Shown here piece after piece: positions 27,229-36,517 of a stretch of 64,000 bases of DNA (positions within the stretch are counted from its first letter, which is position 1; each line of letters begins with the position of its first letter). This DNA is from CAYNZP01 sp964401835 (GTDB lineage: Bacteria > Planctomycetota > Phycisphaerae > SM23-33), in assembly GCA_964401835.1 (NCBI GenBank), contig CAYNZP010000006.1, positions 62,001 through 126,000 of the forward strand, in the 5' to 3' direction. Position numbers and translations under genes: made by a program. The notes beneath the pieces were generated by a model that worked only from the letters and a program-made list of their open reading frames with translations, was not told the DNA's origin and ran no database searches.

Positions 27229-27534
27229 TTGGAAATAAATCGGTATGAACAATTGGCTACTGTCGAATGCGAAGTAAAAATTCCGAATAAATACGGCCTG
27301 CATGCAAGACCTGCGATGCAGCTTGTTGAAATTGCGAATCAGTTCAATAGCAAAGTTGAAGTTAGTACGGATGCGTTGACTGTTGATGCCAAGAGCATTA
27401 TGTCTGTAATGAGGCTCGCTGCGACGAAGGGAACCGTATTAAAAATCGTTGCTGACGGGAGCGACTCTGAGCAGGCTGCCAAGGCCTTGGCGAAGTTGAT
27501 AAAAGCCGGCTTCGGGGAAATGGAAGACGAATAG
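27229..27534 (+). CDS. ptsH: HPr phosphocarrier protein
   Basis: 101 residues as called from TTG at 27229; a second in-frame TTG at 27253 is possible and neither has a convincing ribosome binding site. Both phosphorylation sites are present: His in GLHARPA (EI-dependent) and the Ser equivalent to Ser46 in KSIMSVM (HPr kinase-dependent). It carries phosphate from EI to EIIA. It has about ten extra residues at the C-terminus (KAGFGEMEDE). Middle gene of the EIIA-HPr-EI group. Confidence 0.9.
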   Translation: MEINRYEQLATVECEVKIPNKYGLHARPAMQLVEIANQFNSKVEVSTDALTVDAKSIMSVMRLAATKGTVLKIVADGSDSEQAAKALAKLIKAGFGEMEDE

Positions 27535-27620
27535 TTTTCCAGGACATTTCGGCGTTTATCGGCATTTGTCAGAAAAATAGCATTCGCCCCGGCAGAATCG
27601 GGCAATTGGAATAAAATTTT

Positions 27621-29363
27621 ATGAAAATCAAAAAGGGCATCGGCGTTTCACCGGGCGTGGCATTCGGCCCCGCCGTGGTGCTGGATACTGAGGAGTTTGA
27701 AATTCCTCAGCGTCATGTGCCCGTTGACCATGCCCAGGCTGAATTCACTCGACTGAAAAAAGCCATTTCCGTATCCAAGAGCGAGATCAAGGACCTTCAA
27801 AAACGTAGTGCTGAGAGACTTGGCAAGGAAACCGCGAGGATTTTTGATTTCCACCTCGGCATGCTCGATGACAAAGACCTTCAGAAAAAGTTCTCCGAGA
27901 CGATACTTGGCGGAAATGTTACTGCTGAATATGCGGTCGCTACGGTACTGAGAGGTTATGCTAAAGAATTTCACACAATGCCGGACTACTTTGCGGACCG
28001 CGTAAAGGACGTCTACGATATAGAAAAACGTCTTCTCAGGAATCTAATCGGCCAGCACCGCCAGTCTCTCTCGCATCTCAAGCAGGATGTTGTCGTGTTG
28101 GCTCACGATATGACTCCTTCTCAGGCGGCGGCAATGGACAGAGGGCACATCAATGCCATTGCAGTGGATGCCGGCGGTGCGACGTCTCATACCGCAATTG
28201 TCGCCCGTGCCCTGGGCATCCCCGCCGTTGTCGGCCTAAATGACGTAACCACCGAGGCATCAGCCGGTGATACAGTCATTATTGACGGTAATCGCGGGAT
28301 AGTCGTTGTTGACCCGGATGAAAGCACCCTTGAAGAATATCGCAGCTATGCTAAACAGCAGGTCGAATTCATACACAGCCTGGACGCACTGCGAGACCTA
28401 CCGGCGGTCACTCGTGACGGACATGAGATTACGCTTCTGGGCAATATCGAATTTCCCGATGAAGTGCACACCGTCATAGATAAAGGCGCCTTGGGAGTCG
28501 GGCTTTATCGTACGGAATTCCTCTATATCGGGGCTGATACCGAGCCCTCAGAAGAAGACCACTACAATGCTTACAAAAAGGTGGTCGAAACGTGTCAGAA
28601 TCGGCCGGTGGTTATCCGCACGCTAGACCTGGGTGCAGACAAATATACACAGTCGCGGGCACGAGAACCCGAGAGAAACCCGTTTTTGGGTTGCCGCAGT
28701 ATCAGATTCTGTTTGCAGAACCTTCCCATGTTCAAAACGCAGATAAGAGCAATTTTGCGGGCAAGCGTTGACGCCAACACTTCCATGCTTTTCCCGTTGA
28801 TAACAAATATCCTGGAACTGCGTCAGGCCAAGACAATTGTCCGCGATGTCATAGAAGACCTCGAAGAAGAAGGAATCGAGCATCGCAACGACGTGCCGAT
28901 TGGAATGATGGTCGAGGCGCCTTCAGCGGCGCTTCAGTGCGGTTCTTTCGCACAGGAGGTCGACTTCTTCTCCATAGGAACAAATGACCTCATCCAGTAC
29001 ACACTGGCTGTCGACAGGGGCAATGAAAGGGTCGCGTCATTATTTTCAGCCGCCCATCCGGCGGTTTTGAAGCTTATTAAAGATATTATTCGCGCAGGCC
29101 AAAGGTATGATGTGCCGGTCAGCTTGTGCGGCGAAATGGCTGGTGATCCTCAATTCACCCTGCTGCTGCTTGGTATGGGCCTGAGGGTTTTCTCATGCGC
29201 CCCGCCGGCCGTACCTGAAATTAAGAAAGTTATCCGCTCGGTGACCCTCAAGCAGGCAATGGAGGTCGCCCGGCGTGTTATGAGCTTTGATTCGGACAAC
29301 GAAACAATCAATTTCCTGCGGGCCGAGACTCGCGAACTGTTACCGGAAGTCTATCTGGAATAG
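27621..29363 (+). CDS. ptsI: Phosphoenolpyruvate-protein phosphotransferase (PTS enzyme I)
   Basis: 580 residues, standard EI length. N-terminal HPr-binding and phosphohistidine domain with GGATSHTAIVARALGIPAVVG (active His), then the PEP-binding barrel with GVGLYRTEFLY, TLDLGADK, the MVEAPSAAL segment, FFSIGTNDLIQYTLAVDR and the Cys in SLCGEMAGD. It starts the phosphorelay PEP to EI to HPr to EIIA. The gene's 3' end is followed by the TIGR03936-type gene; the longest ORF for that gene overlaps it, but the likely start lies after the stop. Confidence 0.95.
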   Translation: MKIKKGIGVSPGVAFGPAVVLDTEEFEIPQRHVPVDHAQAEFTRLKKAISVSKSEIKDLQKRSAERLGKETARIFDFHLGMLDDKDLQKKFSETILGGNVTAEYAVATVLRGYAKEFHTMPDYFADRVKDVYDIEKRLLRNLIGQHRQSLSHLKQDVVVLAHDMTPSQAAAMDRGHINAIAVDAGGATSHTAIVARALGIPAVVGLNDVTTEASAGDTVIIDGNRGIVVVDPDESTLEEYRSYAKQQVEFIHSLDALRDLPAVTRDGHEITLLGNIEFPDEVHTVIDKGALGVGLYRTEFLYIGADTEPSEEDHYNAYKKVVETCQNRPVVIRTLDLGADKYTQSRAREPERNPFLGCRSIRFCLQNLPMFKTQIRAILRASVDANTSMLFPLITNILELRQAKTIVRDVIEDLEEEGIEHRNDVPIGMMVEAPSAALQCGSFAQEVDFFSIGTNDLIQYTLAVDRGNERVASLFSAAHPAVLKLIKDIIRAGQRYDVPVSLCGEMAGDPQFTLLLLGMGLRVFSCAPPAVPEIKKVIRSVTLKQAMEVARRVMSFDSDNETINFLRAETRELLPEVYLE

Positions 29364-29421
29364 TCAGAAAAATTCAAAAATTCTCGGCCGGGGAGATTGG
29401 CAAAACTTGGAAAGGCAGAAT

Positions 29422-30105
29422 TTGTCACAGAGATGGGGTATATGGTTGGCCATTGAGGGCGACCTGCGTTTTTTGTCGCATCATGATACAATTCGTTTAA
29501 TCGAACGTATCACCTCGAGGGCACAGATAGCGGTCAAGTATTCTCAGGGGTTTAATCCCCGGCCGATCTTTTCGTTAGCATCTCCTCGCTCGGTCGGAAT
29601 AGCAACTGAGGGCGATTTATTGGTGATTTCCCTCAACGAACCGCTCGAAAGCGACAAATCCCCCGAATTACTGCAACGCCTGAATGAGCAGGCGCCCAGG
29701 GGCCTGCGATTTCTGCAAGCCAGGCCCATAACAGCCAAACCTACCCCCCGCCCACGGCGGAGTTTCTATGAAATCGAACTTTCGCCGGAAAAACTGTCTG
29801 CGGTGAGTAAGAAGATCGAACAGCTCACCAATCTGGATCTCTGGGAAATCCAACGACAAAAACCATCAAAAAAACGTGGCCGGTCTATAATGACTCGGCA
29901 TATAAATTTAAAGCCGCTAGTTGAGCAACTCAAAATCGACGGAAATCTGCTTCGTATTACACTTATCCCTCAAGGCGACCTTTGGGCCCGCCCGGGAGAA
30001 GTGCTAAGGCTTCTGGGCCTGGACGAACAGACAGATCTGGCGAATGTAATTCGCTCAGAAGTCGACTACGGCTTAGGCAATGAAAACTTGGCAGCAACTG
30101 CTTAG
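29422..30105 (+). CDS. TIGR03936/DUF2344-type radical SAM-associated protein
   Basis: About 227 residues from TTG at 29422 (AAAGG seven bases upstream; a TTG at 29407 is a second option). The N-terminal family motif is clear: a strand ending in DLRFLSHHDTIRLIERITSR, then QIAVKYSQGFNPRPIFSLASP. In many genomes it is fused to or next to a radical SAM protein of the TIGR03960 type and lies before RNase G/E; here the RNase gene follows by 20 bases but no such radical SAM protein is present. Biochemical role unknown; a link to rRNA or ribosome maturation is inferred from neighbours. Confidence 0.8.
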   Translation: MSQRWGIWLAIEGDLRFLSHHDTIRLIERITSRAQIAVKYSQGFNPRPIFSLASPRSVGIATEGDLLVISLNEPLESDKSPELLQRLNEQAPRGLRFLQARPITAKPTPRPRRSFYEIELSPEKLSAVSKKIEQLTNLDLWEIQRQKPSKKRGRSIMTRHINLKPLVEQLKIDGNLLRITLIPQGDLWARPGEVLRLLGLDEQTDLANVIRSEVDYGLGNENLAATA

Positions 30106-30124
30106 TAGGATGCGAGATTAAAGT

Positions 30125-31993
30125 ATGACAAAGGAAATGTTAATAGATACGGTAAAGGGGTTTGAAAGCCGAATAGCTATCGTCATTGACGGGGTGCTGG
30201 AGGAGCTTTACATAGAAAGAGCCTCAAACGGATACAACGTCAGCAACATCTACAAGGGAAAGGTTACGAACGTCGAGCCATCGATACAGGCTGCTTTCGT
30301 AGACTTCGGGCACGGCAAAAACGGCTTTCTGCATATATCAGACCTCAGCCATCAGTATTTCCCCAAGGCCCAGCAAAAGACCGAACCGGTCGGCCGGAAA
30401 AGATCCCACAGGGAAAGGCCCCCTATCCAGGAGTGTCTGCGCCGTGGGCAGGAAGTTGTCGTTCAGCTGACAAAAGAAGGAATCGGCACCAAGGGCCCGA
30501 CACTTACGACATATCTTTCCGTACCGGGCAGATTGTTAGTGATGATGCCGGGAATGACCAAGCTCGGAATTTCGAGAAAAATCGAAGACGAAGAAGCCCG
30601 CCTTAAAAGCAGGAAGCTACTTGGCGAACTGAAGCTACCGCCGGACATAGGCTTTATTGTTCGAACAGCGGGAATCGACAAGAGCAAGAGAGAGCTTCAG
30701 CGAGACCTGAATTACCTGCTTCGTTTGTGGAAAGGAATCAAGAAACGCATCAAGAGCTGCCCCGCTCCATGCGAAATTTACCGCGAATCCGATCTGGTCA
30801 TCCGCACCAGCCGCGATATCTACAACTCCGACATCGACAGAATTATATGCGATAACGAATCAGTGGCGCGCCGCGTCAAGGAATTTCTCGATGCCGCCAT
30901 GCCACGAAGCAAAAACCTTGTCGAAGTCTATAAAGGCAGGGAAGGTCTCTTCCACGATTACGGTCTGGAAGGCGAAATCGAAAAAATCTACTCGCGTCGA
31001 GTTGAATTGCCCTCGGGCGGTTCTTTGGTTATCGACCAGACTGAAGCTCTCGTCGCCGTGGACGTCAACTCCGGGAAATACAGAGAACATTCCGACGCCG
31101 AAACTACTGCGCTAAAGATCAATACCGAAGCTGCTAAAGAAATCGCACGACAATTGAGGCTTCGTGACCTTGGTGGTGTCGTCGCCATGGATTTCATCGA
31201 TATGCGGGAGGAAAAAAACCGCCGTACTATCGAAAAAACCGTCCGGGAAGCGATCAAGAAAGACCGTGCAAAGAGCAAGGTCCTAAAGATGAGCAGCTTC
31301 GGAATAATCGAAATGACACGCCAGCGGGTCAGGCCGTCTCTGAAACACAGTTTCTATGAAACCTGTAATTACTGCAAAGGGTCAGGGTTGATAAAATCCG
31401 AGGAATCGCAATCGCTAGCTGTTATGAGATGCCTGAGGCGAGCGTGTGCCCATGAAGATATCCAGAATATTGAGATAGTGGTAACCCCAGCGGTTCAGAA
31501 TTATCTGGTAAACGATCAAAGGCAGGAGATCGGCCGGCTGGAAGATGAGTCTGGAAAAAAGATTATGATCCGTTCCGATATGAGCCTTGGCGGTGATGAT
31601 ATTCGTGTGACTTGTCGAAACGCTCGCGGTTCGAAAGTTACTTGCGAGCATCCCGAGCCTAAAACTAAGGGGCAAATTGAAGTTGAGACTGTCGATATAA
31701 GAGATATTCCGGAAACACCCGAGCCGTTATCCGAACAAAAAACGCCAGAGAAAACCAAAGCAGAAACAAAACCAAAAGCAAAAAAGATGAGGAAAAGAAG
31801 CAGACGGTCATCGAAGAAACAGGGAAAGGCAACTCAGGAAGAAACAAAGCCCAAAAGCAAAGACCTAGTCGAAAAAAAGCAAGAGGAAGCAAAAAAGTCT
31901 GCCCCGAAAAAAGCTAAAAGAGGTCCCAGAAGAAGGTCTAGACGAACCAAGCCCAAAGCCCAGGGCAAAGACAGAAAAAAAGCCGAAGATTAA
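30125..31993 (+). CDS. rng: Ribonuclease E/G family endoribonuclease
   Basis: 622 residues. Order: S1-like RNA-binding region (residues ~35-130, GKVTNVEPSIQAAFVDFG), 5'-sensor/RNase H-like region, DNase I-like catalytic region with the Mg-binding Asp residues in VDVNSGK and DFIDM, a Zn-link CNYCKGSG, and a small domain. The last ~130 residues are very basic (KKMRKRSRRSSKKQ and similar), likely RNA-binding and disordered. It matures rRNA and turns over mRNA. Without an extended RNase E scaffold the rng/rne choice is open. It ends in a four-base convergent overlap with accD. Confidence 0.92.
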   Translation: MTKEMLIDTVKGFESRIAIVIDGVLEELYIERASNGYNVSNIYKGKVTNVEPSIQAAFVDFGHGKNGFLHISDLSHQYFPKAQQKTEPVGRKRSHRERPPIQECLRRGQEVVVQLTKEGIGTKGPTLTTYLSVPGRLLVMMPGMTKLGISRKIEDEEARLKSRKLLGELKLPPDIGFIVRTAGIDKSKRELQRDLNYLLRLWKGIKKRIKSCPAPCEIYRESDLVIRTSRDIYNSDIDRIICDNESVARRVKEFLDAAMPRSKNLVEVYKGREGLFHDYGLEGEIEKIYSRRVELPSGGSLVIDQTEALVAVDVNSGKYREHSDAETTALKINTEAAKEIARQLRLRDLGGVVAMDFIDMREEKNRRTIEKTVREAIKKDRAKSKVLKMSSFGIIEMTRQRVRPSLKHSFYETCNYCKGSGLIKSEESQSLAVMRCLRRACAHEDIQNIEIVVTPAVQNYLVNDQRQEIGRLEDESGKKIMIRSDMSLGGDDIRVTCRNARGSKVTCEHPEPKTKGQIEVETVDIRDIPETPEPLSEQKTPEKTKAETKPKAKKMRKRSRRSSKKQGKATQEETKPKSKDLVEKKQEEAKKSAPKKAKRGPRRRSRRTKPKAQGKDRKKAED

Positions 31994-32856
31994 CGTCCGC
32001 AATAATCGATTAATCGAGCAAGCTCGCTTCGAAGTTCTTTGCGATGGACTATCATATCTATGAAGCCATGCTCTACCAGGAACTCCGCCCTTTGGAATCC
32101 ATCAGGCAATTCAGTCTTGATAGTATTTGCGATCACACGCTGGCCTGCAAAACCGATAATGGCTCCAGGTTCGGCCATTATGATGTCGCCCAGCATTGCA
32201 AAACTCGCGGTCGTTCCTCCCGTGGTCGGATCAGTCAGAAGCGAAATATAAAATCCGCACTCCTCGTCGAACTTACCCAAGGCTGCGGACGTCTTAGCCA
32301 TTTGCATCAGGCTCAATGCTCCTTCGTGCATTCTTGCGCCACCCGAAACACAAACGATGATCAACGGCAACTTCGATGACGTTGCTTCTTCGATAATCAG
32401 GGTGAGTTTCTCTCCGAGCACCGATCCCATCGAGCCCATCAGAAAATCACCGTCCATTACACCAAGTGCGACACGGCGGCCCTTGATATAGGCTATGCCG
32501 GTCAACACAGCTTCGGTCTGGCCGGTTTTGTCCTGCTCTTTACGAATTCTCTGGGAATACTCCTGCCCAAGCCATTTGAAGTCCAACGGATCGGCTGGCG
32601 CTATATCAGCAAAATGTTCCTCAAAGCTGTCCGGGTCCGTCAGGAGTTCTATCCTCTTTCGAGCATTAATCCTGAAATGATACTCGCACTTCGGGCATAC
32701 GCTGATGTTTTCCTCAACCGCTTTGCGATAGAGCATTTCTTCGCAGCCCGGACACCTCAGCCACAAACCGTCGGGAATATCCCTCTTTTGACGTTGGGCT
32801 GGTCCTTCGAATACTGAAGAATCAAACGGGCTTGTTGCTGGGTTCGTCTCTGCCAT
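31990..32856 (-). CDS. accD: Acetyl-CoA carboxylase carboxyltransferase subunit beta
   Basis: 288 residues from the ATG at 32856 (GGAG six bases upstream; earlier in-frame ATGs lack this). Four-Cys zinc finger CPGC...CPKC near the N-terminus, followed by RKRIELLTDPDSFEEHF, then the crotonase-like carboxyltransferase core with GGARMHEGALSLMQMAKTSA and TDPTTGGTTASFAMLGD. With AccA (not in the window) it transfers carboxyl from biotin to acetyl-CoA to make malonyl-CoA. Last gene of the minus-strand gap-pgk-rpe run. Confidence 0.95.
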   Translation of the reverse strand: MAETNPATSPFDSSVFEGPAQRQKRDIPDGLWLRCPGCEEMLYRKAVEENISVCPKCEYHFRINARKRIELLTDPDSFEEHFADIAPADPLDFKWLGQEYSQRIRKEQDKTGQTEAVLTGIAYIKGRRVALGVMDGDFLMGSMGSVLGEKLTLIIEEATSSKLPLIIVCVSGGARMHEGALSLMQMAKTSAALGKFDEECGFYISLLTDPTTGGTTASFAMLGDIIMAEPGAIIGFAGQRVIANTIKTELPDGFQRAEFLVEHGFIDMIVHRKELRSELARLIDYCGR

Positions 32857-32884
32857 TTTTATCTCCGGCTCCGACATCAGCTTG

Positions 32885-33454
32885 TCAGAGCGATTTTGAG
32901 TCTGCCTCGTAGCTGGCCCATACCATCGGCTGGCTAACATTTTTCCAAAGGCTGCTTATTGAATCTCGTTTCAGCAAACAAAGAGCCAATCCAAGTGCGA
33001 CCGGTCTTAGTGTAAGCAAAATTGCCTCATCCTTATGTCGCTTGAGAATATCACGCAAAGCCAATTTCAAGCGATCAGCGGCCTGCTCAAGCGTCTCGCC
33101 ACCCGGGGGCTTGGCGCTGGCGGGGTCGTCCTGCCATTGCCTGTAGACTTTTGGTTGACGATGCTTGATCTCTTTTAAAGTCAGTCCCTGCCATAGACCG
33201 TAGTCAATTTCTCTCAGGCCGGCCCTTTTCTTCACTTTTAGCTTAAGCGATTTGCCCAGAAGCCTGGCTGTTTCAATTTCAGCCTCGCCCGTTCCTGCAT
33301 AAACCGCCCTGATTTCATGTCGCTGCAAATCCCTAGCCGCTGCTTTTACCTGCTTGACTCCCTGCTCGCTCAAAGGAGCACCTGAAGAAGATTCCACACG
33401 CTGATCCTTTTCCCAGGTAGTCTCACCGGTCCGAATTATGAAAAGCTTGGCCAT
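32885..33454 (-). CDS. Histidine phosphatase family protein, predicted inactive
   Basis: 189 residues from the ATG at 33454. The phosphoglycerate mutase fold is plain (LFIIRTGETTWEKDQRV, LSEQGVKQVKAAARDL, REIDYGLWQGLT), but the catalytic RHG is RTG (Thr9 instead of the phosphorylated His), the Arg of the S-x-L-x-R-A loop is gone (AGTGEAEIETA), and the second His of the SHG motif is replaced (ILLTLRPVALG). Three active-site losses without any frame damage suggest a conserved non-catalytic role rather than decay. It lies between rpe and accD. It might bind a sugar phosphate as a sensor; unproven. Confidence 0.82.
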   Translation of the reverse strand: MAKLFIIRTGETTWEKDQRVESSSGAPLSEQGVKQVKAAARDLQRHEIRAVYAGTGEAEIETARLLGKSLKLKVKKRAGLREIDYGLWQGLTLKEIKHRQPKVYRQWQDDPASAKPPGGETLEQAADRLKLALRDILKRHKDEAILLTLRPVALGLALCLLKRDSISSLWKNVSQPMVWASYEADSKSL

Positions 33455-33479
33455 AACCAGGATTCGCACCAAAAAACCA

Positions 33480-34169
33480 CTATTGGCTTATCGCGTCACG
33501 TAAGTTACTTACCGCTTTAGAGATATCGCCCGAACCAAAAATATTTTCGCCGGCTACAAAAACATCTGCGCCCGCCTGGAAACACTTGCGGGCAGTAGCC
33601 GGGTTTATTCCGCCATCAACCTGAAGTCGTTGATTGTCATTAAGCATACCACGCACAGTAGCAATCTTGTCCAGCATATTTTCCATAAAGCCCTGACCGC
33701 CAAAACCGGGCTCTACCGTCATTATAAGCACCATATCCACATCTTTTATAACCGGCTCCAGGGTCTGGGCCGACGTGCCGGGCTTCAAAGTAACTGCGGC
33801 ACCTAATCCAAGTTGCCTCAATCGCTCAATCAACTTTTGGGGTTCTTTGGTCGCCTCGATATGGAAGTTTATGCTGTCAGCACCAGCCTCTGCAAATCGC
33901 TCAAGATAAAATGCCGGGTCATCGACCATCAGATGTACGTCAAGCACGGCATCGGTATATTGGCGTATCTTTTTAGCAAAGCCAGGACCCACAGAAAGGT
34001 TCGGCACGAAATGGGCATCCATTATGTCCACATGAAGGACATCCGCGCCGGCAGCGAGAACTTCGTCTATCTGCTCGCCGGCTCGGGCAAAATCGACAGC
34101 CAACAGCGAAGGGGCTATAAGAGCGCCTTTCGGCAATTGGCCCCACGGATTTTTTCCTTTAACTCTCAT
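33480..34169 (-). CDS. rpe: Ribulose-phosphate 3-epimerase
   Basis: 229 residues, TIM barrel. Signatures: IAPSLLAVDFA, LHVDIMDAHFVPNLSVGP (metal ligands His and Asp), LDVHLMVDDP, MTVEPGFGGQGFM and the second Asp in VDGGINPATA. It interconverts ribulose-5-phosphate and xylulose-5-phosphate in the pentose phosphate pathway. It lies 15 bases after pgk. Confidence 0.95.
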   Translation of the reverse strand: MRVKGKNPWGQLPKGALIAPSLLAVDFARAGEQIDEVLAAGADVLHVDIMDAHFVPNLSVGPGFAKKIRQYTDAVLDVHLMVDDPAFYLERFAEAGADSINFHIEATKEPQKLIERLRQLGLGAAVTLKPGTSAQTLEPVIKDVDMVLIMTVEPGFGGQGFMENMLDKIATVRGMLNDNQRLQVDGGINPATARKCFQAGADVFVAGENIFGSGDISKAVSNLRDAISQ

Positions 34170-34184
34170 TTTGTTTGGAACTTT

Positions 34185-35393
34185 CTATTTTTGGTCTAGT
34201 ATTTCAATCGGCGGCATGGGCTTGCCTTCCAGGTAAGTCAAAGACGCACCACCACCGGTGGAAACGTGAGTCATCCTGTCGCCGAGTTTCATCAGCTCGA
34301 CAGCTGCGGCCGAATCGCCACCGCCTATCACGCTTACTGCCCCGCCGTCAGTAGCCTTTGCAACAGCTTCGGCTACCGCTTTTGTTCCAGTAGCATATTG
34401 CTCTTTCTCAAATACACCCATCGGGCCGTTCCAGACAACCGTGCCCGCTGAAGCAATCTGAGAGCTGAATTGCTCGACGCTCTTTGGGCCAATGTCCATT
34501 CCCATCAAATCTGCGGGAATGTTCACGTCTTTGACATTGGTCGGCACTCCTGCCGCGAAATCGTCAGTAGCAACATGGTCGCATGGCAGCATTATCTTAT
34601 CTCCCGCCTTTTCAAGCAGGGCCTTCATTTCCTCGACCTGATCTTCTTCTACAAGGCTCTTGCCAACTTCCACGCCCCTGGCCTTTAGAAGAGTATATGC
34701 CATTGCCCCACCGATAAGAATGCGGTCAACCTTATCCAGCAAACTCGAGATGAGTTTGATCTTATCGGAGACCTTTGCCCCACCGAGAATAGCTACGAAA
34801 GGCTGAGCGGGCTGGGCTACTGCCTCGTGCAGATACCTGATTTCCTTTTCAACCAGACAGCCCGCAACTGCATCGCCGCCTTTTTCCTTTATAACCTGAG
34901 GAACGCCCCACATGCTGGCGTGCTTGCGGTGACAGGTTCCGAACGCGTCATTTACATAAACGTCAGCCATCGCACTAAGAGCCCTAGCCAATTCCATTAC
35001 CTCGGCTTCGTCTTTGCTGTCCTCACGCTTATCGAAGCGGACGTTTTCCAGCAGCACTACATCGCCCGAGCCAAGTTCATCGGCCAACTGTTTTGCCTCG
35101 TCGCCTGCAACGTCTGTCGGACCAAGCTTGATTTGCTTACCCAGAAGCTCAGATAGCCTGTCGGCGACGGGCTTGAGCGAGAATTCCATATTGGCCTGGC
35201 CCTTTGGCCTGCCGAGATGGCTGGCGAGTACTAGCTTGCCTTCGCCTTCGATAACCTTTTTTATGCTCGGCAAGGCTGCGACGATACGCTTGTCATCGGT
35301 AATCTTCCCGTTGGATAAAGGAACGTTAAAGTCAACCCGCATGAATACTTTCTTTCCAGCAACGTTAATGTCTGCAATGGTCTTTGTGGCCAT
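34185..35393 (-). CDS. pgk: Phosphoglycerate kinase
   Basis: 402 residues. Signatures: MRVDFNVPLSNGKITDDKRI, LASHLGRPKG, LLENVRF, NDAFGTCHRKHASM, ILGGAKVSDKI, WNGPMGVFE and the nucleotide-binding SVIGGGDSAAAVEL, then STGGGASL. It catalyses 1,3-bisphosphoglycerate + ADP to 3-phosphoglycerate + ATP. It follows gap, with a terminator between them that may lower its expression relative to gap. AAGGGAT is about ten bases upstream. Confidence 0.97.
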   Translation of the reverse strand: MATKTIADINVAGKKVFMRVDFNVPLSNGKITDDKRIVAALPSIKKVIEGEGKLVLASHLGRPKGQANMEFSLKPVADRLSELLGKQIKLGPTDVAGDEAKQLADELGSGDVVLLENVRFDKREDSKDEAEVMELARALSAMADVYVNDAFGTCHRKHASMWGVPQVIKEKGGDAVAGCLVEKEIRYLHEAVAQPAQPFVAILGGAKVSDKIKLISSLLDKVDRILIGGAMAYTLLKARGVEVGKSLVEEDQVEEMKALLEKAGDKIMLPCDHVATDDFAAGVPTNVKDVNIPADLMGMDIGPKSVEQFSSQIASAGTVVWNGPMGVFEKEQYATGTKAVAEAVAKATDGGAVSVIGGGDSAAAVELMKLGDRMTHVSTGGGASLTYLEGKPMPPIEILDQK

Positions 35394-35425
35394 AAATTTT
35401 AAATCCCTTACAAATTTCCATCAGT

Positions 35426-35458
35426 AAAAAGGCCTGGCCACATCAAAGTGACCAGGCC
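35426..35458 (-). terminator. Terminator-like hairpin between gap and pgk
   Basis: Stem GGCCTGGCCAC (35431-35441) with GTGACCAGGCC (35448-35458), one mismatch, six-base loop; on the minus strand it is followed by five T (35430-35426). It may attenuate read-through from gap into pgk. Confidence 0.7.
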
Positions 35459-35500
35459 GGATATTTTCAGCGAATATCGCCTTATTTTCAAGCTTGCAGC

Positions 35501-36517
35501 TTAAAGTGCAGCCAGCTTTTCGATGAGATCGGCTGTGCGGTTCGAATAACCCCATTCGTTGTCGTACCACATGGTTACCTTGGCCAGGTCGCCATCGATA
35601 ACCATAGTGTTGTTTGAATCGAAGATCGAGCTGTACGGGTTGTGAACGACGTCAGACGAAACAATCGGGTCGGTGACATACTCAATGATACCCTTCATCG
35701 GGCCTTCGGAAGCAGCCTTGATAGTCTCGTTAATCTCTTCGATGCTGGTCTTCTTGGTGAGGTTAATTGTCAGGTCGGTAATCGAACCAACCGGAACAGG
35801 AACGCGAAGAGCAAAGCCGTCGAGCTTGCCATTGAGTTCCGGAAGAACTTTGCCGACCGCAACAGCAGCACCGGTGGATGTCGGAATGATATTGACTGCA
35901 GCTGCACGTGCACGAGGCTTATCAGCGTGTACCAGGTCGAGAATCTTCTGGTCGTTGGTGTAACCGTGACATGTGGTCATCAGGCCTTTGACGATGCCAA
36001 ATTTCTCGTGCAGGATCTTGGCGACCGGGGCCAGTGAGTTTGTGGTGCAGGATGCGTTTGAAACGCAGGTTGTTTCCGGTGTCAGGACTTCGTCGTTGAC
36101 GCCAAGAACTACAGTGGCAGCTGTACCCTTGGCAGGTGCAGAAATAATGACTTTCCTGGCACCGGCATCGAGGTGGCTGTCGTAACCAGGCTTGTCGTCG
36201 GTCTTGTTCGCACGGAAAATGCCCGTCGACTCAAGAGCGACATCCACGCCAAGCTCGCCCCAAGGCAGATTCGCGGGATTTCTCTCGCTCAGTACCTTGA
36301 TTTCCTTGCCGTTGACAACCAGTGCGTCCTGCTTGGCTACGACTTTGCCAGGAAACCGGCCCTGTGTTGAATCGTAACGCAACAGATACGCCAGCATGTC
36401 TGCGTCTGTAAGGTCATTGATTGCAACAACATCAAAGACCTCGGGGCGTTCCATCATAGCCCTAAATGCCAGCCGGCCAATTCGACCAAAACCGTTTATT
36501 CCTACCTTAACTGCCAT
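35501..36517 (-). CDS. gap: Glyceraldehyde-3-phosphate dehydrogenase, type I
   Basis: 338 residues from the ATG at 36517 (AAGGAG ten bases upstream). An ORF extension of 56 codons has no ribosome binding site and does not resemble the family. NAD-binding VGINGFGRIGRLAFRA, catalytic Cys in SNASCTTNSLAPV, followed by His in the HGYTN region, and the WYDNEWGYSNRTADL signature. Asp in AINDLTD suggests NAD preference. First gene of the gap-pgk-rpe run. Confidence 0.97.
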   Translation of the reverse strand: MAVKVGINGFGRIGRLAFRAMMERPEVFDVVAINDLTDADMLAYLLRYDSTQGRFPGKVVAKQDALVVNGKEIKVLSERNPANLPWGELGVDVALESTGIFRANKTDDKPGYDSHLDAGARKVIISAPAKGTAATVVLGVNDEVLTPETTCVSNASCTTNSLAPVAKILHEKFGIVKGLMTTCHGYTNDQKILDLVHADKPRARAAAVNIIPTSTGAAVAVGKVLPELNGKLDGFALRVPVPVGSITDLTINLTKKTSIEEINETIKAASEGPMKGIIEYVTDPIVSSDVVHNPYSSIFDSNNTMVIDGDLAKVTMWYDNEWGYSNRTADLIEKLAAL

